DNA of 64,000 bases from Hypomesus transpacificus (lineage: Eukaryota; Chordata; Actinopteri; Osmeriformes; Osmeridae). Both the position numbers and the translations under genes were made by a program. The DNA lies in the NCBI RefSeq assembly GCF_021917145.1, contig NC_061073.1, positions 9,225,533 to 9,289,532 of the forward strand, read 5' to 3'. Each line of letters starts with the position of its first letter. Position 1 is the stretch's first letter. Below the pieces are notes generated by a model. The model made no database searches, had not been told where the DNA came from, and was given only the letters and a program-made list of their open reading frames with translations. Below, piece by piece: positions 44,483 to 56,572 of the stretch.

Positions 44483-45912
44483 CTAAGTTCTCCAACTTTC
44501 TGGATCTTCAGAAGCCTCTTTCTGCTCCTCTGAAATCTTGACAGCTTGTCTGAGATGCTCCCACAGGGGGCGCTGTCCTGAGAGTTTACATGGGCCTTCA
44601 GTCTTAGAGCAGGGCAGATTCCTGGCTGGAGGGCCAGCCGTGGTCTCCAGGAGGAAGGCGTGTCTGAGGACCTGCTCTGGTGTGGGCTCCAGCGCTGTGT
44701 AGAGCATCTGCAGCGCACTGACATCCTCCAGAGCATCGTGGGCCTTGTAGGAGACACCCAGGATTGTCCTCACTAGCGCTTCCTGGCAGAAGCTCTGCAG
44801 ACCAGCATCCTTCAGAAGCTCTCTCGCTAGCGGCAGAGTGTCCAAGCAACCAGAAATCACTGATACAAACTCAGTTCTGAGGTCACACTCGTCCAGCGCT
44901 CTGGCCAGCACCCGGCAGTCGAAGCGTCGGATGTTGTGGCCGATGACGAGAGGCCACTGAAGCATGCGCAGGAAGGCTATGAAGGCTATGAGAACCTCTC
45001 TGAGAGAGTTGGTCAAGACCGGCTTGCGATGGAGGTACAGCTTGTGTCTCCGGACCCTGAAGCCTGTGACGGCGGCTGCCCGGGGCTGCACCCTGCAGCG
45101 GGGGACGGAGTACAGGCTGAGGGAGTGAGCACCACTCACTGCCGCCAGCTGGACGATCTCACAGCTCAGACCTGAGCACAGACCAGAAACACTTATGTTC
45201 CTTTTTTGATTGTTTTGATGCCTAGTTATTTCTCAAAACATCTGTTTAAAGTGGTTTTCAGGATAATTTATAACTGCATAAACAACAGGCTGTTAATCAA
45301 AACATACAAAAGTCAGCATATGGCTCTTGCAAGAAGTGACTTGATGTCTTTAGAAAGTCCTCATCCTGGATGAGGGGACTCTGAGCGGTCATGATGAGAC
45401 AGACTGCGACCTCTCAAAGGGAGCACATGAATACTTACTCCCATTATCTATTGTTAACTTGTCACTTATGTTACTGTATTTTCACCTGCACTGTGTTTGA
45501 CTTCGCACTGCATATTTTGTCTCCCAACTCTCTGTTTACTTTTAGCTCCATCATCAGACGAACGAACAATTGGTGAAAGACTTGGCATTGAACTACGAAG
45601 TAGAAACGTTATTAGATCGATACACTTCGAGAATGTAGGTTTGACTCTGACATGTGGCTACAGGCATAATCAGGGCTCTCAAGTTGTATCAATAGCATTA
45701 TTAAGTTTCACCCTCACTTCTCAGCGTGAGAAATTGTTGAAATGCGTAAGGAATACAAGGTGTTGCCTGAGAGCGTGAGAAATGGCCGAAATGCGTGAGT
45801 CTGACGGCGAATGCGCAAATTACACATTATTTAAATCTACAAATAAAAACTCACCAAGCCCTGTCGTCTCCAAGTCAAAGAACACCACATTTTCGACTTC
45901 GATAGGACACAT
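44483..45912 (-). CDS. PML-like DEDDh 3'-5' exonuclease (PLEX9 type), copy 1
   Basis: Two-exon gene of 248 residues: 45855-45912 (ATG) and 44483-45171 (TAG). Exon 1 ends with [11 protein letters not shown], the ExoI motif with the first Asp and Glu. Exon 2 has IVQLAAVSG, then GHNIRRFDCRVLARALDEC (ExoII Asp) and YKAHDALEDVSALQMLY (ExoIII HxAxxD). So all DEDDh residues seem present. The fold and wording match the exonuclease-like exon 9 of PML and the stand-alone PLEX9 proteins of jawed vertebrates, which as I recall have been linked to retroelement restriction. TREX1/2-type exonucleases are the alternative family. A spacer of 591 bp separates it from copy 2. Confidence 0.85.
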
Positions 45913-46503
45913 CTCCAAACTCTAATCCTCATCAAATTGATTTAGTATCTCCAAATGCACCCTTCTTTGATTTTGAACAGTTAGCCACGCTTTCTTTCCT
46001 AATTCGAACTTCCTTCCTGTCCTCAACTGCATTCCACTCGGTTCATTGTCCAATCAAAATCTTCTGAGTTTAAGGCACAGTCAATCACTTCATCCCAAAC
46101 TGTAAAACGTAAAATGTTTTACATTCATTTATAATTTTCCTTAGTGGGTCCAACTTTCAAATAACATAAGTTAAATTGACGTCACTGATTTGATTATTGT
46201 TTTTTATTTAAGTACATTTGTATATGCCAACATGATTGAACAGCAATGTGTCATGACCAAATTGTGTTACAAATCCTGTTAAAAATGTGAAAATATCTAA
46301 TACAAAACGATATACAATTTTGAAAACTAGTTAGCCCTTGTTTGACAACAGACCAAAAGCATTTGGTCTGTTTCACTTTGACCTCCTGTAGTCTAACCAA
46401 ATTCACGAGTCAAGGACCAGGGTTCTAGGTTTCATTATAGACACTGCATACAACATTACATTTAATGACCGCATCCAAAAGGCTGTCCTACCCACATTTA
46501 AAA
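45913..46503. other. Spacer between the two exonuclease genes
   Basis: No coding content. A minus-strand AATAAA (plus TTTATT 46203-46208) can end the copy 2 transcript. Confidence 0.5.
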
Positions 46504-49500
46504 TCAAACCTGCGCCCCTGTCAGGGTCTCACTATTAGGAGTATGTAACATCTTCTGCTGGGGGAACTTGAACCTGAGCACCATCTCTTCACTGGGTCTC
46601 CAGGTGTGAAACAACTCCTGCAGGGCTTTGACATCCTCTATTGCATTATGGGCGTCGTAGGACTTACCGAGAAAAACCTGAACCAGGAAGACCTGCGAGT
46701 ACCTGACCAGCCCGGGAGCCAGCTCCCTGCTCATCTGTAAGGTATCCAGGAAACCAGATTCCACCTGAAGGAACTCCTGCCTCAGGCCGCATTCTTCCAG
46801 AGCCCTGGCTAAGATGGGGCAGTCAAAGCGTTTGGCGTTGTGGGCTGTCAGCAGGGGTCGATGGAAGGACCGTAGGAAGGTGATGAAGGAGGAGAGGGCC
46901 TCTCTGAGGGGCAGCGTGTGCACTGGTCGGCCATGGAGAAGCAGGGTGTGGTCGAGGACAGTGAGCCCAGTGACTCTGGACGCTCCATCTGAGAAGCTGC
47001 AGCGAGGGAGAGTGTACACGTTGAAGCTTCTCCCTCCACTGATGGCAGACAGCTGAGCGATGTCACATGCTGCTGTGTCTAAGAGGAAGGAGGAGGAGAG
47101 AGAAGGATGTTTATATCCTTCACACTCTTCAGTACAATTATGATGGGAAGTTCCGATCATTTTACTGATTCGGATCTTTGAATCTCGTTCAGTAAAATGA
47201 ATGAATATTTTTTCGAGTCATTCATTTATTTCAACAGGGTGGGGGGGATGGGGGGGCTGTACGTCCACTGCAAACACGTATCATATTCTCATGTAGGTTA
47301 GTGCGTGACATGTGCACCAGCAGTTACTATTTCAAAATAAATTCCTGCATTAAAATAATGTATCATGACAGTTTGTATGATTTGGTCATTTATTAACACA
47401 CTAGCATTTAATTATCACGGCAAACAATTACACTGCACTAAACTGTAAGTGTAAATGTAAAGTGAAAATAACAAAACCAGTCAGTATGATGACTTGTCTT
47501 GAGCGAATATCATTCACGTCTTACTTACTTACGCGAAAGGGAATGAGGAAACTGTTTCCTCTACTAAAAAATACAATGCGGGTCACGTGAAAAAATTATC
47601 CAAAGACTCGTAGAAAGACCAACCCCCCTATTTTGACGATCTGAAACGCAAGTATCAAAACGCAAAGAGCAAGTAACTTTGTGGGCGGGACTCCGCCGCT
47701 GTTGCTATTATACCGGCAGGATAAATGACTTTGCGCCTGGCGCAAATCTAACATGGGTTGGTCTGAAGGAGCTACATTACTAATGGGTGTGGTTTGGGCG
47801 TAACGTGCAATAAACCAATCAGAGCATCATCTCACATTCCCTGTAAGTGCAGCGCTTGTTCCATGGCGGATTGCTATTATAACGGCGGATTTGCCAGGCG
47901 CACGCCAGGAGCGGCTCACAGCCGAGGAGACCGACGTTCTCGTCAGGGCCGTAACAGATAGAGAAATGACATTGTATTGAAAGGTAGAGCAGTTTCCTCA
48001 TTGCACTAAATTGCCCGCTCATGCTGCTCATTCAAATTCTTATTTTTATATATATTTTGTTTTTTAAATTGTTATATTTTTAAATTGTTTAGTTCTTAGA
48101 TTTAGATGAACTATTGTACTTTTTTACTTAATTTAAGAAACGGTAGGCCCTATATGTTTATTGTTTGCGCTTTCCTGCCACAGTCAATTCCGTGTTTGTG
48201 TAACATAGGCTACATGGCGAATAAACCGAATTCTGATTCTGATACTGATCCTGATGGAGATGGGAGAAGAAACCCACCCAAATTAGCTTCCGTTAAACAG
48301 GCGTGGGAGGAAATTGCCACAATTGTTACAAATCAAGTTCACATACGTATAGAGATTTCATGAAAATATTTATATACTCATTGAAGAAATGTGACATGGC
48401 ATAAATAAAAACAATGTAACGTAGCTTCGCAGAAAGAAGACCCTGGCCTCGCCAGCAGTGCGCCCTTAAAAAAGCCATTGACTTTAGACCACGTTTTTCC
48501 TGGTCAGTGGCGGAATTGTTTTTCGGAAACTGCAAAATAGCACCAGGGAACGTTTGCGCCAGAACGCGCCTCCTTTTTAACTGAACCGCCCACGGGAGCG
48601 CAAAGTCATTTCAACATGCGTCTGAGGAGGGAAAAGTCGGCTTTGCGTCGAGTGCAAACTAGGAATGACACTTGCGTTGTTGACTAAGTCTGTGTGTAAA
48701 AATGACTAAATGTAAGTCAATTGCGCTGGGTGCAAGATAGGGCCCCGAGTCTGTAAATGAACGAATCGTTATTTTCCTCTAGCTACCAGTACAGAGCCTA
48801 TGCAGGTCACTTGAAAAATGATCCAAAGACTCGCACCCGAAGACCGAGTTGGGAAATGAACAAATAATTTCTGTTTACTGGGACGAGCCTATGCAACAGT
48901 CCCGATCCGCGGCCACAAGAAAAATGAACGAATCACTCTTTGAGAGGACTTGTTACTCCCGAGTCCTTGTAAGGATTCGTTCAAAATGAACGAATCGTTC
49001 ACGAACGACCCATCACTAAGTACAATGGCGTATTGTGCGCTTTAGATACTTTAAGTGAATGTAGCCATGTCTAAACAACCGAAAAGCTAATCAAAACGCG
49101 TCCAAGATGCAAAGGCATAGAGGGAAGGACTTGGACCACAAGAAAAGCCACAATATTTCGAGAAATTACAATTCATTGGCAGTGCAGATCCCTACAAGTT
49201 AGCTCCCTCTTCTTGGATCCGTGACGACCCGGTGACTCTTCCTTCAGTTGCATATCCAGATATAGTCAACAACCTGGTTTTCTCGCCGAGCCCATACACA
49301 GGGGAAGACCTTAAATCCTACAAAGGTTTGGAGGCCTATAACCAGATGGTGTGTGGATGGGTGAGGGAGACGCAGTACCAAGTTATCAACAACCGTTGTG
49401 TTGTGAAGGCCAAAGTAAGTAATGCAATAACGTCTTTAACCAACCTAACCTTAACTGTATGAAATCATCGCGATATTCAAGGTGTAGCCAAGTGACTCTC

Positions 49501-50282
49501 AATCGTGTATTTTCCCTTGTAGATCTTGGTTGAGCATTGCCAACCACAAGCGCCTCCTTTCCTTTGATAATCTCTGGCATTCCTCTCCCTGGTTTTTAAT
49601 AACTTTTGGAAGTCGATAATATTCCAAATGTTTTTCTCTATCTGTCCTATTGGTACAACCTGAAACACGGCAATAATTAACAATTTTCCTTGACGACGTT
49701 CGGTATATACTTCAGTGCCTGTGCTTTGTTGTGATTCGGAGTGCCTCCAATATGGCGACTTCCGGTCTGATGACGCGTCGTGAAAACCATCTACACCGAC
49801 TAGCCTACTATTATTAAAATATTCTAAAATCACTTGTTTAAAAGAAATCCCAGGTATAATCGATATTTCAAATTGAGAATCGATCCTTTTGATACAATGC
49901 CAGTATCAAAAATATGATACTTTAGGATCGATCCGCCCATCCCTACTTCACAGAGCTGTTTTCAACTGCTCCCCGACTGCAAGCGGCTACTCTCGCCGGT
50001 CGTTTCATGCAGCCGCAGTCCATGTCGAATGCACATTTTTTTCCGGGTTCGGTTGAAACACGCACATACTCACAGCCCAACAGAGCGGTTTCAGACTCAT
50101 ATTTTGACTAGAATTATGAGTATGACAACGTCAGGCTATTACAGAATATGAACAATTGCCAATATAAAATCCGACAGTTTAACTAAAACTGTCCCATCTG
50201 TAGCCTACATTCACCTACCTAATCCAGTAGTCTCCAAATCAAAGAATACAATTGTATGATCCCCGGAAATTAGTCCACTAGC
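46504..50282 (-). CDS. PML-like DEDDh 3'-5' exonuclease (PLEX9 type), copy 2 (first exon not found)
   Basis: Main exon 46504-47078 (TGA) reads [20 protein letters not shown], then [20 protein letters not shown] (ExoII) and [17 protein letters not shown] (ExoIII HxAxxD). A matching upstream exon at 50219-50282 reads [12 protein letters not shown] (ExoI) and ends in the same phase as copy 1. It is preceded by an acceptor (TTTTTCTAATAG) rather than a start codon; an in-frame stop lies just upstream. So either a further 5' exon exists or the start was lost. The intron of 3.1 kb holds Harbinger and YqaJ-type transposon pieces. Catalytic residues look intact. Confidence 0.75.
47610..48745. mobile_element. 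Harbinger-type element with a split Myb-like domain
   Basis: Right end GATAGGGCCCC and left start CCCTATTTTGACG are roughly inverted. The plus strand reads [19 protein letters not shown] near 47910-47965 and [14 protein letters not shown] near 48290-48335. These are the two halves of a Myb/SANT-like domain found with Harbinger transposases, now separated. It lies in the intron of exonuclease copy 2. Confidence 0.6.
49085..49420 (+). pseudogene. Fragment of a YqaJ-type transposon protein
   Basis: Reads [20 protein letters not shown], then [19 protein letters not shown] and [10 protein letters not shown], ending at a donor-like AAA/GTAAG. Similar wording occurs in the YqaJ/SWIM-type proteins of ISL2EU-like fish elements. 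Only one exon is present. Confidence 0.5.
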
Positions 50283-51900
50283 CTATTAGAAAAATTAAAT
50301 TGAAAATGTTAGTCTGTTCTTCAAAATAATAACGTTTAAAAGGGTTATGTAACAGTGAACGTTATGGCAGTTTGTCAGACATGGACTGAGCTCAGTCGAT
50401 GCTCAGCAATTTTCATAAACATTCTTACTTTATGACTTAATCTGTGTCTGGGAAACGAGTCCTGTAGACTTAGCCTATTAATTGCCTATAAAATATGTAG
50501 AACGTGTATAGGCTAATTGTAAAAGATCATGTTATATGTTATATGCAATAGGTCTAAATCATTCTCTTTAAGCAAAAAAAAAAACGGATCTTACCGAATG
50601 CATGACGACGTCAAGACTGACCTATTATTAAATGAAACAAGTATTATGTCGTTATGACTCAGAACCATAGACTCCACATCGTTGCGATTGGTTGGTAAAT
50701 AACGTAGGCCAACAAACGTTAACTTTGGTTTTGTTTAAAACAAAACCGAAAATAACATGCGTTTTGTCATTCGGTAAACAGGGGGGGTGTTCCAGAAAGT
50801 GGGGTTAACAAACTGTGAACCTAACCCTGAACTCAGAGTTTATTTGACCTAAAATGGGAAACTCTGACTTTTCGGTTCCAGAACAACTGATTTGAAAGAG
50901 TTAAATCACTCAGAGTTAAACGCGTGAATGAGGTAGCCTATATTTTAGCCAACATCAATGGAACTCCACCCGGCTACAAAAACGTCATCCTACTTCGCCC
51001 CACTTCATAAGTGTTAATTTGTAATGAATCTGAGCACATATTCCAGAAAAAAGCAACACGGCTGTAGCAGCAGAGAGACAATTGGCGTGGGAGACAATTG
51101 ATGGCCGAGTCAATGCGTACGTTTGAATGCAGTAGCCTAGAAGTCCATAAGCCTACGTTTAACATTTAACAACACTGTCCGTTAATATTACAGGTGAATA
51201 AATAGTGGAATGTAGGCTAATTTAATAAAATATCAAGTTCACGTGCATCCTATATGGCCGCAAAGCACACTAGGCAGCATCTTAAAATGAAATAAAGGAA
51301 ATAAATAAGAAATTAAATGATTTGTCTCAGGGCTCTCAAGTGTCATTGAGAATGACAGTCACTCATTTCGGTCATTAGTCACGCCCTCCCGTCACACATT
51401 GTATTTCTCACGCAGATTTAAAAAAAAATAGTAATAAAAAATAATACATTTAATATGCCGTAGCACCCAACCAAAATTCCTCTGGCCGCCCCACTCTCAC
51501 TATGGAACCGGCAGTCAAGCGCGTCTCCCCTGGAGTTCTTAGTCGAGCCTGCCACTTATCAGCAAAAAAAGAAAGGGTCTATACAATAGCTAATCGGAAA
51601 TAGCCACACCATTGTATCTGGGGTAAGATTTCATGCAACAACCAATGGAAAAAAAGCATATCCTGTAATTTTTCGTGGTTCTGCTACGTCTTCCGGAAGT
51701 TTTGTTCACCCATAAAGCAAACTGCTGGAGCTCGAGCATCACTTTATTAATTTAATTAATTGCTTTTTACCTGACGTCTTTGAAAGGCAACAATGATTAA
51801 AGCATCCATGGCCAGGATATAATAATAAAATATGACATTATTTTAAAAGTCTGAGGTATCGGGCCTATTTATGTAATGCACTGCGTTCAATCCTGTCACC
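50283..51900. other. Intergenic repeats
   Basis: Includes a Harbinger-like terminus GGGGGTGTTCCAGAAAGTGG near 50785 and a GGCTCTCAAGTGTCATTGAG repeat near 51333 that recurs near 45673 and 58398. No gene seen. Confidence 0.45.
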
Positions 51901-52028
51901 TCTGCAGTTGCATTTTCAGGGAGTGGCCTAGGGTGGCACGGGCCACCCCTGAAATCTGATTGGCCACCCCAATATCTTAAAATATGATTGGCTATATGCC
52001 CAGTCAGAGACGGGCCACCCCTTCTGCT

Positions 52029-52602
52029 AGCCTGGTCCTAACCAGACCCTCGTACATTTCATTTGTACAGAGGGTCTGGGATCCCTCGATTGACAAAGTT
52101 AACTTCCTTGAAGGCGGGTCCTCTGTTGAAGTTTAAAACTATTGGATCCGCCCAGAGCCACTCTGATTTGCCATAACCAATCGCAAGCGTTCGCCTTAGG
52201 CAACTCCTTCACCACTACTGTAACTGAGCTAGCTGCCGTAGCTGGAAAATCAAACTTTTCCCGAACCCCGTGGGGAGGAGGGCCACAACATCATGGCCAC
52301 CAACAAAACTCAACAAGGAATGTTTTTGCTCCGGCTTTAACCTATGGATATTCGGCAGCGTTGCCACAACTGCAGAATAGTTTCGCTGGCATCTTTCTCC
52401 GCCGCCATTACTGAACTACTCAAACTAGTGCACGACATTAACGTCATCGTTCTCAGCCACTCCCTCTGTTCGCTGATTGGACCTACAAAAAATTTGTTTC
52501 TGGAAACCGACTTCAGAGCCGAGCTCCCAGACCTAGTACAGAAGCAAAATCCAAATGGAGCGGAAGTACGTAGGAGGGCAGAACCAGGCTAGAGCCAGGC
52601 TA
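52029..52602 (+). mobile_element. hAT-type MITE with AGCCTGG ends (copy 1)
   Basis: Left AGCCTGGTCCTAACCAGACC and right CCAGGCT ends. About 570 bp, with an almost full inverted partner at 59657-60217. Confidence 0.8.
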
Positions 52603-52724
52603 CCATAGACCTCCATTCATTCTGCATTCACTGGTGAGCGCCCTCATATGGAACCAGGGTGGAATTGCAACCCGTTCAGAACCTGGAAGCTTCCCGAGAG
52701 AGGCAGTTCTCCCCATATTAGTCA

Positions 52725-53310
52725 GTAGGTGCGTTCGACATGACCCGACTTCATGCGGCGCTGCAGCCGGCTGCAGGCGGCTGACTTGAAACAGTGAATT
52801 CTGGTTAGACTTTTTGTCCGACTTGAGACGGCGCCGAGGACACGTCACTGTGACGTCGCCATCAAAGTACCGTGAGATCGATTCGAGAACTGCCGGCTGT
52901 GTAGCCGAGCGCATTTTCTCAAGAGCAACTGCACGGGTTCAAGTGACGACCCAGATATTTCATGATTGGCCAGACTCACACACGACAACTTTGACGCGAG
53001 TTTTGTAATATTCGTACACCTTCAGTTTCGCCAATGCTCAAATCCGGACCAAACAGTTGAATTGAATTTAAAAATTATGGAAGAAAGGGTTTTACTCCGC
53101 CTCTTCACTAACGGAAAGACTACGTTTAATTATAAATAGAGTTAAGTAAGCAAACAGCGCTCAATCGGCCGTGACTGATGTCAACGCAGCAAACCACGAG
53201 AAGCTGAAATGTCCGACTTCACAGAGCCGTTGTCAACTCCTCCACGACTGCAAGCGGCCACTCTCGCCGGTCGTTTCATGCAGCCGCAGTCCATCTCAAA
53301 CGCACCGATT
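52725..53310. mobile_element. MITE with GTGCGTTCGACATG ends
   Basis: Left TAGGTGCGTTCGACATG and right CATCTCAAACGCACC are inverted. Related pieces lie at 49950-50040 and 2240-2335. No coding content. Confidence 0.65.
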
Positions 53311-55300
53311 CTCTGGTCCAGCCTATATGCACACTGGGGTCAGAGCATGTCTAATATGGGGTATGCAAAGTAATTAACACATGAAACACTCAGGAACTGC
53401 AGGTACGTCTGTTCTGATATCTGAAATTGATTTAGCTAGTGTTGATGTTTTTGCTAAATTCAATAAATTCGAGGGGGCGAAGCTTCAGCTCCTCCAGGCG
53501 ACACGCCCCCCCCCCCCCTCCCCCAGTCTCAAGCAGAGAAGACTGCAGATTTTTTTCACGATTTCAAAGCCTAATTTAATCATACTTGTCTGTGTTTTTT
53601 TTCATTCTAATCTGGATGGGTAGTAAACAACACATTCTTTTGTGGTGTGGTCAACTTAAAAACGAATTTTCAATTAACTTTACAGGATCTTTAAATGAAC
53701 TGTGTTAAATAAAATATAGTCTGTTGTTTGCTACGTCTGTGTCGGCCTGAGTTATTGGGGATTACACCAAGGGCTCACTGTTGTGAGTAGAGAAGGGTGT
53801 TGATAATCCACATCTTAATAATACTATACCTCTCTATGTGACAATTTGCCAGAAATAAATTACAATTTATATCAGTTTGACTCCAGTTTAGCCTTTTCTT
53901 TCATAAATTCTTTTTTTTCCTTTTCTTTTTTTTTACAACCATAGACTTTGTATCTTTAAAAAAGAAAACTACACAAATTGCACCTTATACATACAACTGT
54001 GTCCAGGGAAGCACACACTAACAGATACAAAGCTCAAGTTGGATTTTTGCTGTTTTAGCACAAGTATGACAGAACAATTATGATCTGTTATACCGTTGGA
54101 CAGGGTTAATCATATGAGTCATACACAGGATAATATATCCTTTTATAACAGGCATTATTTGAATGTACAATCTAAAACATGATCATAAATACAATATACA
54201 TCCTGTGTATTCAAGGAAAAACTAACATTTATAGAAAGCAGAGCATGCCAGTGATAGGTACATTCACAACAGCAGAATACTTTGGCCGCTGCCAACTTGA
54301 ATCACTACAAAATGTCATCTTTACTTTCCATAGAGGGTATTGGACCAGTTTGGAAGGACTACATCTCCCATGACCCAATGGACTGGATGGATTACATTTC
54401 CCATGCTCTAATGCCTTACAGTGCTTCACTCTCTGGGTTGGGGCTCTTTCGTACAACCCGGCTTGGTTGTGAAAAGTGTCCGTCTTCATCATGTAGATAA
54501 GAGGTAACTATAGCAACAAGTTTCCACTCATCCTAGAAAAGGTTGAGAATCTAAATGACATGACTAAGACTTGATCCATATGAGGTGGGATTGTGACTTG
54601 CGCACTTGATATGAAGACAAGGTCGAAGACCTGCCTGTAAAATAGGACACTGTGTTGTAATCTTGGTCCTTGTTGTATGCTTACTGTAAGTACTATGACG
54701 AGCAGTTAATGTACTGTCAAACCACTAAATACTGTCTTCTCTCAAATACAGGGCAAGCACAGATGTGGCGATATAGAATCCTTAAAGGATGTACAGTAGA
54801 TAGGATATTGCACAGTGGGCATAGATACTTTAGCGATAGAGAAAGTCATGATTCATGTAGAGTATTGTACCATTGATAGCAGAGCCAAATAGAATGGACA
54901 GCTGAAACAGACACAGCTTTTTATATCTAAAGCTTGTAAAGTTGCATGATCGGACTCAGAAAATTCTACTTCTTCAAGCCCAACCTTGGATGGAGACAAT
55001 GTTATTTAACTTGTGTAAACACCTAGCACATGATTGACAGAGGTGAGCGATTTGGCCAATGGAGCAAGACACACATGGCTGCAGTGTGTTTGTGTGTGTG
55101 TTTCTGAGGATGGACAGAATATGATCTGTTGGGAAAGTAAATGTTCACATTATAGCCACACACACACAAACATTAATGGCTTACATCTCAACTAAATGTT
55201 ACCATGCCAAGTCATGATAACATTGATAGAAAACATGGCAATAGAAAATAACAACAAGAAACAAACCAATAACAAGACATCCAAAAGGCTTCAAGTCCTG
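53311..55300. other. Intergenic sequence and possible distal myo9a 3' UTR
   Basis: A run of ten C at 53507, AT-rich sequence, and no coding content that I can support. Confidence 0.45.
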
Positions 55301-55304
55301 ACGG

Positions 55305-55612
55305 CTAACTCTAACCCTGGGGTCTCAGACTGGCTAACCCTGGGGTCTCAGACTGGCTAACTCTGGGTTCTCAAACTGGCTAACCCTGGGGTCTCAGACT
55401 GGCTAACCCTGGGGTCTCAGACTGGCTAACTCTGGGGTCTCAGACTGGCTAACTCTGGGGTCTCAGACTGGCTAACTCTGGGGTCTCAGACTGGCTAACT
55501 CTGGGGTCTCAGACTGGCTAACCCTGGGGTCTCAGACTGGCTAACCCTGGGGTCTCAGACTGGCTAACCCTGGGGTCTCAGACTGGCTAACCCTAGGGTC
55601 TCAGAACAGACC
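55305..55612 (+). repeat. 23-bp minisatellite
   Basis: About 13 copies of CTGGCTAACCCTGGGGTCTC plus AGA, with CTCTGG variants. Confidence 0.95.
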
Positions 55613-55819
55613 AGAAGGTTGTGGCCACTCAGTCAGTGGTGGGAAAGACATTGCATGTTATGGCTGATGACCCCTGACTCCTGACTATGGCCATTGTTGC
55701 ACTGATGAGGGGTCAGTAGAGTCAGACTCCACCAGTGAGTATAATGGCACCAACTGAACACAAGTGGTTTTGTTCATTTAAACACAAATAGGCAAAACCA
55801 AAACTTGAATCCCATCAAG

Positions 55820-55918
55820 TTCAGAGATGGATATATCAAGTTCACCTCCTGCTGGGAGATGGATATATCAAGTTCACCTCCTGCTGGGAGATGGATATAT
55901 CAAGTTCACGTTCATGGA
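55820..55918 (+). repeat. 32-bp tandem repeat, three copies
   Basis: GATGGATATATCAAGTTCAC followed by CTCCTGCTGGGA. Confidence 0.9.
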
Positions 55919-55952
55919 TATATCTACCATGGACGATCCAGCGGCACTGGAG

Positions 55953-55958
55953 TTTATT
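55953..55958 (-). terminator. Candidate poly(A) signal of myo9a
   Basis: AATAAA on the minus strand about 615 bases after the stop codon. Confidence 0.35.
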
Positions 55959-56572
55959 TTTATGTACAATGTTTACTCAACAACATAATTAATAATAATA
56001 AAAACAGCAATAATAATGGAATTGTACACATGTTTTATATTTCTACAGTCTCTTATACAGACACAGTATAGGAAAATGTTAAATGAAGGAGCATGCAGCC
56101 TTGACAGGCTGGACTGTGTAAACGTGGAAGCTGACGGAAGAGTAGTTGAGATTTAGCTTGTATCAAAATTACCAAAATACTCTTGTACTCTTCAATGCAG
56201 TCTGTTTGATTGCCAGTCCTCCTGCTCAGCAGAGGGTGCTGTTACTTTGGCAGTGTCTCTGTCTGGTTAGTCTACTGTCTAACCCTCTGGACCTCCAGAG
56301 GAAGTGTAAAGCCCAAAGCCACTTCTGGTGCCATCTGACTGTCTCAATGTTCCATCCTTCCATCTCCCCCCCAACCCTCACCTCCTCAGAGCTCTCTCCT
56401 GTCCAGCACATACATCCCACAATGCATCTGGGTCTTGAGGGGCCCCCGAGGCTGAAGGCAGGAGGGCTGAGGAGGGCGCGACCCGCTGACGGGGGTGTCA
56501 CCTGCACCCCTACCAGCCCCTCCCCAACTTCCTCCACCACAGGGACCAGAGCCCGGCCCTCCTGTCCTCAGC

